Assembly: GCA_036362985.1 (NCBI GenBank)
Contig: JAYGXS010000001.1
Location: 71,389,374 to 71,453,373 of the forward strand
DNA: 64,000 nt
DNA from: Ligula intestinalis
Lineage: Eukaryota; Platyhelminthes; Cestoda; Diphyllobothriidea; Diphyllobothriidae
Direction of reading: 5' to 3'
Below are positions 10,061 to 22,119 of the stretch, in pieces; position 1 is the stretch's first letter, and each line of letters opens with the position of its first letter. Position numbers and translations under genes: made by a program. The notes below the pieces were generated by a model that did no database searches, was not told where the DNA came from, and saw only the letters and a program-made list of their open reading frames with translations.

Positions 10061-13000
10061 GTGAGTGCCTGTCAATTGAAACGGTGACATTTTAAAGTAG
10101 CGTACTAATGCAACAAATACAAAATGCTTATTTTAAGCGAAAATCCAGATTTTAAAAAACCCCATAAATAAAATAATTAAGACAAGTGAATTTAGGGAAG
10201 AATCATCAAGGTAGTGCGTCGATTTTGTTTATTCTGATTATCAGCATCGTGGTCAAAATGCTTGTCGCTATAACTTGCGTGAGATTATTGGCTTTAACGC
10301 TAAGATACTTTTCGTTTAGGCACGCAATTCGCGTTTACTATTCTGGCAGAAACTCAAAAAAATGTGGCATCCTCACAAGACCAAAAAATAAGAACTCAGC
10401 ACGTTCCGGTATCTCAGATTCTATGATGTAAGATTATAATTCCTATTTGAATTTGATAGATTTAATTTTCACAGAACTGTCTGTGTTTTTCCATTGTCAG
10501 CAACACGACTTTTTTTGCCCTGCTGGGCAATTCTTTTCTTCTAAAGGTCTTACAGCAATAGGCTTCAATATCCATGGGTACACCTGCGCCTACAAATGGG
10601 TCTCATCCACAAGAGAAAATAAACGCTTAATAAGCTGCTTGATAAATCTGCTCTTAGGTTAATGATAAAATATTTCCAATTAGTTGTTTAAAAAAGTGTG
10701 TTGACGAGCCCAGTCGGTAGATAAAGGTACACGCCAAAATAGGTTTTTTCTCACAAGGGAAATAGCGGTCGAATAAAAACAATTTTTGGTTTCATGCACA
10801 TCAGCAACTAATGTTGGCAGTACCACTGCACAAACAAACGCCAGCCTTTAAGATTATTGTTCTACTGTTCAGCATATTTTTTGTCAATGTTTGATTTTAG
10901 TACTGCAGGTTGAGGATGTGTTGACCATAAGTGGAAAAATAATGTTGGAAAGGCGGCCAACGATCGTTTACGGGACTCAATCGTCCCATTTAATCATAGT
11001 GGTCGCTCTTCGCTAGCAGCTTTACAGGGGCTGTGAACAAAGACAAAGTAACCTAACCGACAATATAAGGACCACAAGATAAAATATTGTCGAAATCGCT
11101 AACGTGCCTTTAACTTGCAAGTAACCTTAACACGAGCAGTGTAAAGGCCTTATGATGTACTTTGAAAAAGAAATTATCACGCAAGGGTAGGTTGTTTTAG
11201 TTACACCTTTTAAAATAAACTTATATATCTGGGAAACACGGACATAGTAAAACATGCACTGTTTCTGCTGATATTAAAGTCTTATATATATATATTTACT
11301 TTTTATCTTTCACTATCAAGCTTATATGACGTTTTACGCATTGTTCCTCGTCTATCCTGCCCAAACAAATAAAAATCACACATTTTGAATCACTGTTTGC
11401 TTTTTAATAACTTGCAGAATTCAATTACTCTGTTCATCTAAGCGCGCATGTAAATTTATCAAAAACATAGATATTGTATTTTGTGTGAGTACTCAGTCAT
11501 AAGTAAACTAGCGTCAAAAACACACTGCACATAAAAAGCTTTCTGCGTAACGCATTAAACAAGCACGTATAATGCACAAGATTACAAAAAGGCGCATCTG
11601 CCCAGCCTTATTTTGGTTATCACAGTTCATTAGTTTGTTTGCCCTTTGTACGTATCATGTTTGTGGTTATCGCTTGTTCAGTTCTATTTTGGTGAGGCAT
11701 ACCAGCTTGTCGGAGGGGGTATAATGCAGCCATGACGTTAAAAGATGGGTTAAGTGTCTCCGCGGAATAAATTCAAGTTGATAGTTGGATACATCAAGTC
11801 ACGTATCGATGAGAGGAATAGATGAAGGTCAATGCGTTTTAAATTGCACATACAGTGTCAATTCGGCGTTTTCATTTTAAACATTTTGATTTCTTAGTGG
11901 AATGGTTTTTGCCATGAAATAACTGGCTGTCTAACATAAGACTCGCGTTATAAGGAATCATAAAGTTATCTGTTACAATTTTGTAGATGCGTTAAACGCC
12001 GCAAAATGTGTACAAGCAAGAAGTAAGTAAACGCTGACAGTGAATCAAAGTCAAAAATATCTGAGTACTCTAATAGATCCAGTTCTTGGGTCCAATGCTA
12101 TAGTTTTTACATTTATGTCGTTAAGGGTCCGGCTTTGTTTATTTAAGGTTTGCCTCACGTTGTTCTATTAAGCATCTCTTGTCTGAATCACGCAGTATCG
12201 TTCGATTCACATTAACTTTTTCAACAAAGACACTTTATATAGACTTATGTTGGTAAGAATGCGTCCAATTATGCAAAAGGTTTCCACCTTATCTAGGATA
12301 TATTATCTATGATTACGCTGCTACTCTAAGGTGCGAATTCAAACTGAACTCGAGAAAACCAAAAAAGCCAAAATAAGATAAAGTTAAAATTTTTAACTCA
12401 AGATTGCTTAAAAATAAGAAAAGCTCCGTAATAAGACATAATTGTATCCAAGTCCTACATAATTCACAAAATGTACAACTTTCTCAAATAAAATTGTAGG
12501 CAGGTTCAAACAAATATTTAAAATCATGGTTACGATGGTTTACATATAAAAGTTACGGACTGCTAAGAGGACTCCTGTAAGAAGGGAATAAACGTTTTTA
12601 ATAGAAAAGGAACATTTTAATTCCAGGAAGACGCATTCAGTAACTTGAAAATAGCGTGCTCCGACGATTTTGTATGACACAACATTTCATTTGTGACAGT
12701 ATTTATAGACTAGCAAAAGTAAGAAAATCCAAGAGTAGAAATTGTCGTCTTCTACTTCTAGAGCAAACCCTTACATTAATAATTAACTTGGCACCCATTT
12801 TTACCTCAAATTAATTTTTACAGTTGCTAAAGACCTCCTTTAAAACAAAGAGTGCGTTACCCCATTACCAATATAATTGACCTATAGTAGTAACAGCTTT
12901 CAAGTGGCACGTAAAAGTTTATCAAAATTACATCTCACAGCACGCTTTGACTGTTTAATATGATATTGTATGAAACCTATTTAGCTTTAACTCTCTATTT

Positions 13001-16000
13001 TTTTTCAAAATGCGCTTATATTCCTTCTTGAGCACACGGCCTTTAAAAATGTAAAGGACATCAAATATTTGTCACATGTTTACTTTTTTATGTAGTTTGT
13101 GGAACATTCAAATCTCGATAATTTGTATGAAGATGAACTGAAACGCATTTCAAGCTAAGGCATTCTGCAAACTTGAACCCACGAGCTTCATGACGTATTT
13201 CTCGTTAAATTATACATCTGAATGGTCGAGTTGTAGTAAAATGATTTAAGATTCTAACGCCTATCATAGAAATACCTACCACTTGGCCAATTATCCGGGC
13301 AGACTGTTTCCAGGAGCGCACATGTTTGCAGGCTTATACATAGGATCTTTTACTCAAATCACTGCAAAGTTAATGTTTTGGCATATACTCAGCTACTGCT
13401 TACATATTGCAAGGGACTTTTTCTTGTTAGTCACTTAAGTTTGCCTTTGCCTTCAGAATTTAATGAACATATTTTCTTTTCAGTTTTAAAGGACTGAATA
13501 TATACCAAACCGTTTAGACATTTCTGTTGCCATTTTGACAGCAACCGCTCTTTTGAAAGCGAGCAAATTCATTTCCTGTGGGTTAAAGTGAACAACCGGA
13601 AAAGCCGTAGAGAAAATTGGTGAAAGGCCACCTATATGCGTATTCATTTTTCTCCTAGGTGAACGCATTCCAAGAATCGAGGTTACACTAAAATTAATGA
13701 AAATCGCAATATTGCCGCTTCTGAGTAGTGAAGGGCGGAGAAAATTAGTATTTTATATTATCAAACAGCCCGCCGTTGCATACATACTTTATTGTGGCAA
13801 AGAATCGGGCGTTGCAGGTAAAAACGACCCTACGCATTCACGCAGAGTTTTTTTCCGTACGTTGGACGACCACACACACACACGCGTACTACCATCGGTC
13901 ATTGGTCCACTCACCCCGCTAGCGCTCCATCCTATAATATGCTCAACGCAGTCTCTTTAACACTGAACCGCACCTGTTGCATCAACTTTAGCATCAAAGC
14001 ACGGGAGCGTCCGGCATTAAAAGAAAACTACCGGATGTCTGGTAATATAGCCTACGACCTATGGACAGTAAATGGCTGACATATCTCGGTTGGCTGCTCC
14101 GGAAACAGAGACATTCTGTAATCGTCTGAGGGTCCTCAAAATTATCATATCAATATCTATCCAAAAAATTACCATATTAAACTCTACAGAAAGCTTCTCT
14201 ACAAATCTGAGCAATTCAAATAATACTAAGCAAACATATTGTACTAGACACATTTAAATAAGAGGTGAAATATTTTGTTATTCTCTCTTTTCATCAGCAT
14301 CAGTATGAGCATACTCGTGGGAGATGTATGCAGGTGGGTTTTTTTTACTTCCCTAGTTGGACATGTGTGTTGTTGTATCAGAAAAAATAGTAACTCTGTT
14401 CGCAGGCGAGGTCAATTGTAATTGGGGAAGAAAGGTCAAGGAAAGAACAGACAGTTAAAAAGTCCTTTGGATGTCATAGGATAAAAAACGGTCGATTTTG
14501 GAGGTAGGAGTTGATAGAGAGCGTCGATGAAATAATTTTTCTTCCTCTTGAGGTGAATCCAACGGTGTGGGCATTACAGAGGTCACCGGGATAGCATCGA
14601 AGGACAGAAAATGTGGAAATTCATATTGAAATATTTTCAGACCGTAGTTAATTATCAAAAAATCTCCGACAGTGTCGGCAATCCCACCTGACTTTACGTC
14701 GATTACATCTCATGTCATTCTTTCACAGCTAACAAAGCTTGCTTTATCAGTTGTGTTCAAATCGATTCAGCACACAGATATTTACGTTTAAAATGAAGAC
14801 GGCGACTGATTGTCTTAATAAAATATATCACGTTCTTGTTAATTAGCGATCTTTTCATGCAAGCAATCCCCACCTTCAAACAATACATGAATCTCGCAAC
14901 AATAGCATTTCGCGATAAAAAGTTCCTATTTAGCAAAACAGAGCTGAATTTTGATTGAAGTAGCTTTCAAACTTTATGTTCATGATACAAATCCTCTGGA
15001 AGAATACACAATGTTTCAAGTTTTAGTCACTTAAACAAGTAAGAGTGACCAAAATGATTGCAGTATCGTATTGTCGTGCTGAAGACATTAGTGTTAACAC
15101 TTCCACTGTGCAATTAACCAGACAGCCCTGTTGAGACATTTAAAAAAGGTAATGACTGAAGGCTGATGTTCGCATTTCACCTTTATGTATAGGGATGTAA
15201 GACGAGGTTTGTTAGATGGGCGGAACGATTTCTATTTTATCTTAGATTATGGATGCAAACAGGGGTCTATCATCAGATGGGCAACCAAGTTCTTCTCTAT
15301 CACAATTGGCTGTCCATATCTACCGAGCGGATCACGAGTTCGACGTTGCACCCAAAAAGTAATTGTCTACATCACATGTAAGATAAATCATAGTTTAGTT
15401 AGCATTTGGGATTCCAATGTTTAGTCCTCTCAAGTGCATTATCGAATTGGTAATGCATCCAGAATCTTGCGCGTGGATCTACAAACTGGGTTAGCTTATG
15501 GTTATTTGGTATCTTCCCCATATAATGTTGTCTTTTTGTCGTACAGCTTTTATCTTTGCCATTAAGCTTCTGCAAAACTGTGAAATCTCCAATGAGTAAA
15601 TAAGTAGTTTCTGTGTCTTAGGGTTTTCCTTTTTTCTTCTTTGTCAGTGAGAAGCATCACTAACCTAAGGTTTTGACAATAAAAGAAGTTCATTAGGTCG
15701 GTTGGTCAACTTTTTATTCAAGGTGCAAGTAACACATACTTTGGGGGTTGCCTTTATTTGGGCAAACGACCTTGCTACTGCTATCCTTATAGAGCAAACG
15801 AATATAGCAATAGATCCATATAGAATGTGCCATACCAAGACAGCACAGTTTGTCTCTTCTTTTCATCAATGTACGGCAAATGTATGTGAAATTTTAACAT
15901 AAAGGAAATTGTGGTACAGAATAATAGGTTACGCAATCCAAAAAATCAGAATGTTTGCTTTCGACACGGTTTATTAATCATATAAAATGACAACTTATTT

Positions 16001-19000
16001 AAAATGACTTTCAGATGATGATTATTACAATCTTTATAAATTCAGACTATATTTTGGAAAAGGCAAAAAAATTTTTTAAGGTACGAATCTGGCAAAATGT
16101 AAATACTATTTTAATTTATAAATCAAATAAATAGTGTTAATGAATGTGGCCTTAAATGACATCTCAATGTTCCAAATACATTGAACCGCAAGGGCTGTTA
16201 CCTTTTGGTTTCAAAGTAAACTACCCGAATTTTTATGCACTTCTAAAAACAAAGTCTCTGGAGATTAAAAACCTGAAGTATCATTTCTATCGGCTTTTGG
16301 TATAACTGTGGTGTCAAATGTATAATTATATATTCATATATAGATCCTTGTTACCGCAAGACTGGGACCTCTTAATCATATTCATGGCTTACGTTCACGG
16401 CAAACATCGTCCACTCTGCCGGTATAGGCTTATCTACATTGGCCCTTTGACTTTTAATCTTCTTCCGTTTTCTTATTTATTTTGTAGGCATATTTCTTAA
16501 TGTTTCCCTCGAGTGCTCTTTTTAACTGTCAGTATTTACTATGCTTTTAGTTGCCATAGTCGTACAGTGGTACTTTATACCGATGAGCTAACTTTTAGGA
16601 GTAGCTTGTGTAGTACGCTATCCAGCTTCTTTGTTCGAAATTAATTTTTTCAAGAGCTGCAAGTCCCATGTGACTTGATATTGGGTATAACGTCCACCAT
16701 GCCTCAGCATATCTCCACTTGCTGTGAGATTTTTAAAATTTTAAAAAACGAAGACAGGAACTCGGCAAAATACTCTGCATACGTGTTAGTTCTACAAAAC
16801 CATTTACACACTGTACACCCCTTAATTTTTATTTTGACAGGGAAAATGGAGGAATTTTCTTTTAAAGTTTAAGCAGATCTGACGGTATAAACAATTGGGT
16901 AAACCCCTTACACACTTTTTTGTCATATTGCATTGATTGTGCCGGAGTTAACACCAATATCCTGACGTAACGAGGAAAAATAAGCGTAAGGCTAGGGGAT
17001 AACCAATCATAAAGCAACTTCGAAACATTTCTATTTGGGTAAAAACTTGATTTTACTGATTTGATTGTTAGTTGACTTGGGTTTAATTCTGGCCCTAGAC
17101 ATCTTCGCCTTACATTAGGACTTAATCTAACATAAGAAATAATACATTACACTAATTTTGTCGCCAGCATATAAATGACTATTATTTTAATGAAAAATAT
17201 AAAAAATTGCCTTAAAAATTCCATGGTTTTGTAAAACTGGCAACAATACCCTACGCATGCATACTAATTCCAAGTAGTTTAAAAAAGTTTGTTTGTTTTG
17301 AGTGACTTAAAAATACTGTCCGCAGCAAATGAAACCGCAACTCATTAACTGGGTTTAAATTCCTATCTGTTATTTTACTTTTAATTCCCAATTGAGGTTA
17401 GCACTTTTGAAGAATACCTCCTATGCATTAAACGTGTCCCGTTAGTGTAAAGCATGAGCAATAGTTTGGACAACATAAGCCAAAGTCTCTGGTTTTCACG
17501 CAGGTTTACAACAAATAACCATTCACAACACTAAGTTATATTGATTCCTGATACAACACATGACTTTTTTCTTAAAGTTCGATGGATTGCTCAACATCCG
17601 ACCACCTTTTTGTGACATCTGTGTCATGACGTTAGCAGTTGTTTATGAACCATCATATAGCAAGGAAGACAAAGCTGAACTTTCCGGCAATTCGAACATC
17701 AACTAGCTCCTTTAGGTTAAACACCTATGAGTTATGGCGAATGGCACTGTTTTAAACTGACGTCATCATATTCCAGGCGCACGAACTCGCAGCTACTTAA
17801 CCGTCTTCATTAACTGTCACAGACGTCTTAATCTACCTTGAACACCCTCCTCTTATGTAACGTAAGCTTTGTAATTTAATACGATGGTCTAGACCACGAT
17901 AAGTGCAATATACACCACTTGTCTAGCCATTGGGCTGGCTATTAGACATCAAGTAAGTATATCCAGGAACAGAGGCCCTTGACCATTGTGACCGGAGACA
18001 ACAACTTTGTCTCTTGTTTTTTCGTCTTTTCTTCTATCCTGTCAACCGGAACTTGTCAAGGTGACTGCAAAAATAAAAGTAAGTGCCTTATCTTAGCAAC
18101 TCCAGGGACACGTCTACTTTGTTTCCCATCGAAAGGTGTCTCTGTTGTAAGTTGCATCCAGTGAGTACATTCTAAGCAGGTCGCATTTATTCATAAGGAT
18201 AGGAAGCATCCTTATAAACGGCATCATGCGTTTATTTTCTAAGGGTAACACACATTTTTAATCGTAGAAATCCAACCCGGTGACTAGGTCTTGCAGAAAA
18301 AAGCAACGACGGTGACTCATGCCCATTGTGTCGAGCTAGCCAATTAAGGATAATAACGTTAATATAGACAATAAAACAAAGGCTCTTGTGAACAGTTCAT
18401 AAAAAAACTCATATTTGCACCACAAATTACTCATTACAAACAATATTAAGATATGTGTTCGGCCTTTTTTCTTTGAAATTATTTAAATTAGTAATTTTCC
18501 AGACGTTTTATTTTATGCACCCTCTGCTTCTGCACATAAACAAAAAAATTAAAAATGCTGTAACGGGTAGAACTGCGTTTCATTTATGTGACGTGCACTT
18601 TTCAAAACCGACATAAAATATCATTCTATCTTTAATAGTTGTTACATTCCAGTCTTCTTCTTAAGAAGAACGATTTAAAGCTGACAATACCTATTGTGGA
18701 ATCTGATGGATTTTTGGAGTACCGTTTCATCGGTTATTAGGGATTTATCTTCGCTTAACGTTTAAAGCCCTGATGAATGATTTTAGTCAGCCTTCTTTAG
18801 TTATCCCAAATTAGGTTGCATAAACTAAAATCTTGGATACTGCGGTCAATATCAGAAAAACAGGGTAACACGGCATTGAAAAGTAAATAGTTAACTTTGA
18901 ATACGAGGCTCTTTTAAACGCTTTCTGGCTGTTACTAGAAGGTAAATATCTCCTGCCAGTTACACATTGTTTACAAACGCCTATCAATAGACCTGCAGAG

Positions 19001-19455
19001 TTATCTTTATGGCGCTTTTCCGGTGTCATAAAATCCGAAATTACTGTATCATTCAGAGTTGCCATAAACAGGACGCGAAAAGTACACTTAGCTCACGATA
19101 TTTCCAGAGGATGGTGGGAAATGGGCCAGAAGGGTGTAAATCACAGCTAGATACAAGAGCTACCTGTAGTATCCTGTTTTTTTTACAGTTCGCTTGTAAC
19201 AGAAACATGTGCGGTTAACGCAAATATATCAAAATAGTATTGCACATAAAATGGAGGTGTGACATCGTAAACGCTGGTGCTACAACGCCCTCGGGCATTC
19301 ACGTTATTTTACCTGTCTGTTTAAGATCAGCCCATTCCTGCTTTTAAGGAGAAATATAAAAATAGTTTCTAGTAAAGGAATTGAAAACCGTTAAATAAAA
19401 TATATTCTGTCATAAATGCGAGGTATGCTGAGGACTACTGCAAATTCTCCTATGA
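10061..19455. other. long AT-rich stretch, nothing recognised
   Basis: More than 9 kb without a supportable gene. Only simple sequence stands out: (TA)n at 11283-11295 and (CA)n at about 13871-13883. The open frame at 14455-14658 (minus, 67 codons) has a protein-like ending but no splice signals that convince me. All other frames are short and unrecognised. Confidence 0.6.
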
Positions 19456-19461
19456 CTTTTT

Positions 19462-19686
19462 AGTTGCCCACCCCTCTATTACTGTTGTTTGTTTTTGTTG
19501 ACGATTCTATTTCTATAAATATTTTGACCCAACATGTCAGTCTTGCATACTGGCATAGGCTAACACAGCCGACAGTGGCGAGTCGGCGGCACAGACACGC
19601 AATTATTGATTTTCTACACGTTCAAAATTTAAGTTACTGAACACACGCCCCAAATAGCTACCCCATTGGTTGCTTTTTTTCCACCA
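19462..19686 (+). repeat. diverged units of the C-rich repeat of 1-190
   Basis: The stretch 19462-19507 (GTTGCCCACCCCTCTATTAC, then TGTTTGTTTTTGTTGACG) follows the same order as the units at 1-190. A second decayed unit (CTACCCCATTGGTTGCTTTT) lies at about 19656-19680, immediately before the hammerhead-like core at 19687. The array-then-ribozyme order is thus found twice in the window. Confidence 0.5.
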
Positions 19687-19760
19687 CTGACGATAGACTC
19701 CTGCAGAAATCCGAAAGCTCAGGACCAAATACAATGCGTTTTACTGCTCGATCGTGTGTC
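19687..19760 (+). ncRNA. hammerhead-like motif, decayed
   Basis: CUGACGA is intact at 19687-19693, GAAA at 19713-19716, followed by GCTC, so the AGCU palindrome is kept, as at 230-233. The bases after CUGACGA (TAGACTCCTG) align with the motif at 201 (TGGACTCCCG), but the second strand of helix II (GAAATCC) no longer pairs well and helix I is weak. It is therefore a probable inactive relative of the motif at 191-248. Confidence 0.5.
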
Positions 19761-19779
19761 TTTTTTACCAAATAATAAT

Positions 19780-21800
19780 TTTATCTATCTACTCCGTGTA
19801 ACACTATGCATGCTTAATTTCCGTAAACAAAGGGTGCTTTTCGGTGCCGAAGATAATTACGTTTAAATTTCGAATAAGCAAAATTATTACGTTAAAGCTT
19901 CATCGCAATGGCGCTTTTGGTCTCTTTTTGTTCTTCAACAGAAGATGAAACATCCTTTTTCCTCAGATAAAAGACATATTTTAATGTGAAAAAAAATATA
20001 TTTGGAGCAATTCCATAAATTTGTGTATGGGTTGCTGATCTATTAAGAGTAGACTAGGAGAGACAGACGGAATGCTGACTGGATGGGACAGGAAGGTACA
20101 GCAATTTTTTATTTTTTGTTACTTTAGAAAAGTTATTCATTAAGCTCGTTATGCATAGTATTACCGTAAATTTTGGTCGATGCATTCGTTCAGGCAAGTT
20201 AACAGACTGACGTCATATATTTGAGCAGGAGCTTACTAGTCCGGACAGATTTCATTGTACATTGATATAAATTCATTGTAGACGATGGTACGTTGGAAAC
20301 GAGGACAGCCCAGTTAGAGGCGGACTACGCGCAGGATACGCTGGTGTATCTCTGTCTGCCTTCTCTGCTTTCTAGTCTAATTGTACATTTGAATTTCACC
20401 TAAGTAAAATCTGGGATATTTTAGTTACTTGCGACGATAATAGTAAGTGTCAGCTATCGCAGACAGCAAAATGAGAGTAAAATTATGGTCTTTCCTAGGC
20501 GCGACCTTAACACTCATTCAATTGCGACAAGTCAAAATATGGGCATTCATTTTACATTCATTTCAGAAAAATCGGAATATACCTAATCCTTTAATAAAAT
20601 ATACCACTTATTTGACTTATTTTGATACGCAGCTCAGGATATAAAGGTTACCTCTGGTAAGTTGTGGTAGTACTCGGAACTAATGCCAACCCATAAGAGT
20701 AATTTAAAAATCATACAATTAATAAGCGTATTTTACATCGAGAGTTACACAAAAATATGATTACATTACTTCTGTTTTGAGATACGATAAACATTTTGTG
20801 CAATTATACATTGTGCCTATCTTTAAGCACAAAGTGCACCATAATTCGGTAAAGGCCGCGGTTATTTTGTTAAAATGGTAACGTATGTGGTTTGTTTTGA
20901 CCACATAATCATTCATCCTGTCGCATTCCTTTGGATTACCTTGCGGCCAGTCAGCCTTCAAGGTTTTTCTGCTCACATATTCAAGTTTTGAGGATGATGC
21001 TGAAAATAATTATATCGACTGATCCACGCAAAACCTTTTGCGTGTTTACCGTTTAGATACTGGCTTCTGTTCACAAGTTAATATTGCGTGCAAAGCTGGG
21101 AATGGAGGATATCGTGCACTTGTTAAAATATGTCTGAAAAGATGCAATTAAACTAAATTGTGCGTGTAAGGAAATTTCACTTGATCTTTTTATTAATTAA
21201 GCTGTTCAAGACGATATGGAATAAAGCCTGTTTGAAATTATTTCCATGAATTAATATTCGCTAAAGGAACAGAACTCATTTGTTTTCGTAATTGTTTGCT
21301 AGTCTTTCATTTAATGATTCAACAAACGGCGGAATCCAAAATATCATATAAGGTTTTGCATTTCACTAGTTGAAACGTAGGTGAATAGTTCGTTGTCTCT
21401 GAGTTACTTGCGAAATGTGCTTTCTATTATACTTTTGCGTATAACCTTCAAGTAAGTGGCAAATCAACAATTATTGCTGCCGCTCTTTATAAATAATCAT
21501 GACTTTCTGCTCCCACGTAATAATTTGAATTTTTCGAAGGTCTCTTTTTCTCTCTATATATTTAAACAATACGAGTTTTCACTAACGCTACTTGAAACAG
21601 TAAATGTTTGACTTTGTTGAACAGATTGGGCAATACAAAAATGGTCTCTTGTGTTTTATTTTAAACCACCTGTACTGAATCACACTGGCTCGAGAATAAA
21701 AACGATGGGAGTAGGCTTTATATACGCTTAGCACAGTCTTTTTTCAATATACATCAAGGAATGGATACATTTCGTTTAGTACAATATAGGTACATTGTGA
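19780..21800. other. AT-rich non-coding DNA, nothing recognised
   Basis: Only short open frames without recognisable similarity. No repeats or RNA genes noticed. Confidence 0.6.
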
Positions 21801-21804
21801 CTAT

Positions 21805-22076
21805 TTAAATGTAACCTGTTCCTTCGTTTTCAATTTCTGAATTGAGTTTAGGAGGAGCGGACGAATGTTTGCTTTGGTTGCGCACTATGTATGGTTCAAC
21901 TGACGAATACTCCACCTTGCAAAGGACAACGTGTGAAACACATGATAAACCTTCCCTGGTTGAATCTGCGTCCATAATGTATTCATAGATGTGGAATTTA
22001 AACGTCTGCACGTGGATGCATATTTCACATTCAGGCTTCCATTCACTAATTCGGGGTGCCACTGACGAAAATGACA
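21805..22076 (-). CDS. candidate terminal exon, unknown product
   Basis: I do not recognise this sequence. On the minus strand an open frame of about 90 codons ends in a TAA at 21805. It has a balanced, protein-like composition (Cys, Trp, Pro, His and acidic residues rather than the Phe/Ile/Lys/Tyr-rich look of random AT-rich frames). It starts just after a good splice acceptor, CTTTCAG, with the AG at plus 22078-22077. GC content is visibly higher than in the flanks. Against it: no homology, no upstream exon found, no AATAAA signal soon after the stop, and a second minus-strand frame overlaps it. It could equally be an unrecognised repeat. Confidence 0.25.
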
Positions 22077-22119
22077 CTGAAAGCTTAAGGTCATAGTGTT
22101 AACCTTCATAAACACAACA

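Noticed and set aside
22062..22084. CTGACGA...GAAAGCTT on the plus strand
   Set aside because: Both boxes and AGCU are present, but AAATGACACT cannot form helix II and no family sequence surrounds it. Chance is the likelier explanation.
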